Assembly: GCA_013396755.1 (NCBI GenBank)
Contig: VWZF01006750.1
Span: 886,339-950,338 of the forward strand
Reading direction: 5' to 3'
DNA from: Sclerurus mexicanus
Taxonomy: Eukaryota > Chordata > Aves > Passeriformes > Furnariidae
DNA length: 64,000 nt
Part shown: positions 62,701 to 64,000 of the stretch, one piece after another
Layout of the letters: each line of letters begins with the position of its first letter
How positions within the stretch are numbered: the stretch's first letter is position 1
Position numbers and translations under genes: made by a program
Notes under the pieces: generated by a model
Database searches by the model: none
What the model was told of the DNA's origin: nothing
What the model saw: the letters and a program-made list of their open reading frames with translations, nothing else

Positions 62701-64000
62701 TTAAAAAAACATGCAATGAAGTCATGGCAAGTTCAGTAGGACATAAACTGGGCTAAAGGAAAAAACATGATGTGTGATAGTGATTTAGAGGCTTCAGCAA
62801 AGTTCATAAGAAAAACATCAGTTTAGTCCTTCATTTACCATATGGGGTCATCTGTCTTGAAACTGAGCACTGAGCAAGGCAATCAAGTTCTGTTCTAAAG
62901 ACAGCTTTTTTTTTGCTTTTTTTTTTTAAGGATTTTTTTTCTTCCCATGGTAAACCCTAGTCCTAACGGTACCATATAAACATGCTCCCACCTCTCAAGC
63001 TGAGGACAACAGATCCCAGCAGAGACCTGCATGTCACCCAGAAACCAAATAGGTTATCTGGGAATTCAAAATATACACCAGCTTTGTTAGCAATGCTGCT
63101 GCACAGATGAGTGCTTAGGTGCAGTGAGCGCCCAGGAGGTTTATCACGGTCACCACCATCTTCCTTGGACCACACAGCTGTAGAGCAGCACTAAGGAAGC
63201 ATGTCTACTGCTGGGAGGGATATCCATGGAGCAGAGGATGAGCCTGATGTCATCCCCACAAGCCTGGCTCTTTGCTTCTTTATTGATTGTAGGGATACAG
63301 ACAACAAACTGAAAAGGTGAGAGGAGAGGGAGCACTGGTACTCTATGAAGGTCCCAAGTAGTAGAAGAGAGAAAAAAGAAAATCTCATTTATTCGGAAAA
63401 AAAGATAAAATTTCTACATAGAAATCATTTCATTGTGCTACATAATTTGGCACCTTATGACCTTTCTGAATATCGTTTTAAATACTTTCGAGCAGCACCA
63501 ATATATGGCACATTTTGTGCACACATGTGCACTCACTGATGTGACAGTGCAGATTATGAGCCTTGGGCTTGCTCTGCTTTTGGGAAATTGAGACTCCCCT
63601 AACTTGTCTAAACATGAGTGAGACATGACAGATTGGGTGTGTTTTGTGAAACCCTAACTTGTCAAACCTCACCTGGCACATGACTTGCATTCTCGTCCCA
63701 TGCTGTTTTGTGACCTGACTGCCACAGACAGACAAGCTGCACAGGGAGACATTGGGGTTTAGCACCAAAGTCCTAGTGTGGCTGTCACCATCTATGCTGA
63801 GTCTTTGCAGAAATGACTACCAAAAGGATAGTATATTATAAAATAGCCTGGACTCCGCAATCAAAATGCTCAAGTGAGGAATTTGGGAAAACAAGAGGGC
63901 CAGCAAGCCCTGCTGTTCAAACAGGTGTTATTGTCTGGACTGGCATTCCCCATATGAGAAACCTGAAGTAAAGCTTAAGAGCCTAGAGATGGAGGGTGAA

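Larger units (their letters stand above)
49811..64000. other. 3' flank / intergenic region with no recognised gene
   Basis: Apart from the CR1 at 55.2 kb and the simple repeats listed, I see no conserved exon, RNA gene or named repeat here. GC-richer patches at about 58.73-59.11 and 60.9-62.06 kb contain open frames of up to 147 codons, without recognisable domains, splice context or bias. The next gene of the chromosome must lie beyond the window or have exons too short to recognise by eye. Confidence 0.6.

Noticed and set aside
60000..64000. Search for exons of a neighbouring gene (in mammals GGH lies downstream of NKAIN3)
   Set aside because: No stretch with recognisable exon coding sequence and splice sites could be seen on either strand; synteny from memory is not evidence here.
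1..64000. tRNA, rRNA, CRISPR array, bacterial-type operon or integrated phage
   Set aside because: No cloverleaf with A/B boxes, no rRNA landmarks, no regularly spaced identical repeats and no dense coding; the window is typical of vertebrate intron and intergenic DNA.

Overview
This is an AT-rich window from a vertebrate nuclear genome, almost certainly a bird. The evidence is a set of CR1 LINE copies carrying the typical avian 3' end (the 'TTCTATGATT'-like tail and the 'GGTTGCCCAGAGAA' and 'CTTTAAGGTCCCTTCCAA' blocks) together with much older, decayed amniote CR1/L3-like LINE relics. Nothing in the sequence fixes the species. There are no bacterial-type operons, CRISPR arrays, rRNA genes or tRNA genes that I can see.

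The only protein-coding gene I can support is the 3' end of an NKAIN-family gene (Na+/K+-transporting ATPase interacting protein) on the + strand, most likely NKAIN3. Three coding exons are present: 25115-25175 (last membrane segment and EEEDS), 45056-45139 (FDFIGG-type cytoplasmic tail) and 48707-48720 (the last four residues and the stop). Splice phases agree (0/1, 1/1, 1/stop), all junctions have GT..AG, and the joined reading frame ends in ..SK, as I recall for the paralogue NKAIN2. A probable 3' UTR of about 1.1 kb follows. Upstream exons lie outside the window, which fits the very long introns of this family.

Layout: 1-25114 is intron (partial), holding old LINE relics (about 5.99-7.42 and 10.7-11.3 kb), a CR1 reverse-transcriptase fragment (9.25-9.59 kb), CR1 3' ends (1.84, 11.35, 15.05, 20.25 kb) and a GT microsatellite (13.7 kb). 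25176-45055 is a 19.9 kb intron with a putative LTR-type segment (29.4-30.2 kb), paired CR1 copies (33.1-34.0 kb), a degenerate 68-bp tandem duplication (34.3 kb) and a further CR1 (43.3 kb). 45140-48706 is a 3.6 kb intron with ATG/AAT trinucleotide arrays. From about 49.8 kb to the end is 3' flanking or intergenic DNA with one more CR1 (55.2 kb), A/C-rich low-complexity tracts and unclassified GC-richer patches.

Nearly all open reading frames over 60 codons are chance ORFs or lie in repeats. I did not find a new biological system. The points most worth checking are the tandem splice acceptors before the FDFIGG exon, the donor-like GTAAGT overlapping the stop codon, the unexplained antisense ORF pair at 30.4-31.0 kb, and two striking palindromes (16.57 kb homeodomain-like; 34.25 kb paired AP-1-like sites).
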